A DNA stretch of 64,000 nt from Aureispira sp. CCB-QB1. Its GTDB lineage: Bacteria; Bacteroidota; Bacteroidia; Chitinophagales; Saprospiraceae. The notes beneath the pieces were generated by a model. That model had not been told where the DNA came from, did no database searches, and was given only the letters and a program-made list of their open reading frames with translations. The DNA lies in contig CAMBRK010000009.1 in NCBI GenBank assembly GCA_945870185.1, positions 23,491 to 87,490 of the forward strand, given 5' to 3'. Both the position numbers and the translations under genes were made by a program. This document shows, one piece after another, positions 64,000 through 64,000 of this stretch (position 1 is its first letter; each line of letters starts with the position of its first letter).

Positions 64000-64000
64000 A

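Overview
The window looks like a chromosomal piece of an AT-rich Bacteroidota bacterium. Supporting features are a SusC/SusD pair, type IX secretion (T9SS) parts and T9SS-sorted cargo, many short lipobox signal peptides, a dimeric-type glycyl-tRNA synthetase, and promoter-like TAnnTTTG boxes. The mix of PSD1/DUF1501 cytochrome proteins, giant FG-GAP/ASPIC lipoproteins and gliding-type C-terminal domains would suit Saprospiria or a neighbouring class. That placement is inference. No rRNA, tRNA or CRISPR array was seen.

Layout. 1-2000: the end of a TPR/membrane protein, a PfkB sugar kinase and a short DUF1456 protein. 2000-6620: two small lipoproteins, then a BlaI / M56 (BlaR1-like) / PDZ operon under two tandem perfect palindromes. 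6660-9890: an OmpA-family protein of PorE architecture with a PorP/SprF protein. 10000-19350: a DUF2279 protein, a beta-barrel protein, a small cytochrome-like lipoprotein, glyS, a large T9SS type B cargo protein and two tandem paralogous lipoproteins. 19790-28770: a leftward cluster of PSD1 cytochrome, Tat-exported DUF1501 protein, DUF2231-cytochrome-chitobiase_C protein, Tat-exported NHL propeller and chitobiase_C protein. Two divergent toxin-antitoxin pairs sit in the middle of it. 29050-30360: a PqiA-like membrane protein. 30950-49120: a probable glycan-uptake locus with an MFS sugar transporter, a LacI regulator, susC, susD, three FG-GAP/ASPIC lipoproteins of about 1080 residues and one small lipoprotein. 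49190-55840: LemA/DUF2207, a class IV aminotransferase, a sigma-54 activator, a Uma2 protein and miaB. 55980-59270: a TonB receptor with an HmuY-like protein that carries a T9SS tag. 59500-61370: a GH20 hexosaminidase. 61890-63999: a complete IS1634-type insertion sequence with 14-bp terminal repeats. Its right end coincides with the last base shown.

How the parts may work together. Extracellular glycan capture is the main theme: SusCD with FG-GAP lipoproteins, the MFS permease and the LacI switch, the sugar kinase, the hexosaminidase and the chitobiase_C proteins. Sites matching a LacI-family operator lie upstream of both the transporter and the regulator, which ties the two ends of the 18-kb locus together. 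The T9SS genes could export the type B protein and the HmuY-like haem protein, and the latter would feed the adjacent TonB receptor. The BlaI/M56/PDZ operon looks like a self-controlled envelope-sensing circuit.

The strongest candidates for something undescribed are the SusCD-linked triple FG-GAP lipoprotein operon, the cytochrome/chitobiase_C cluster split by two TA modules, and the T9SS-tagged HmuY-like protein.
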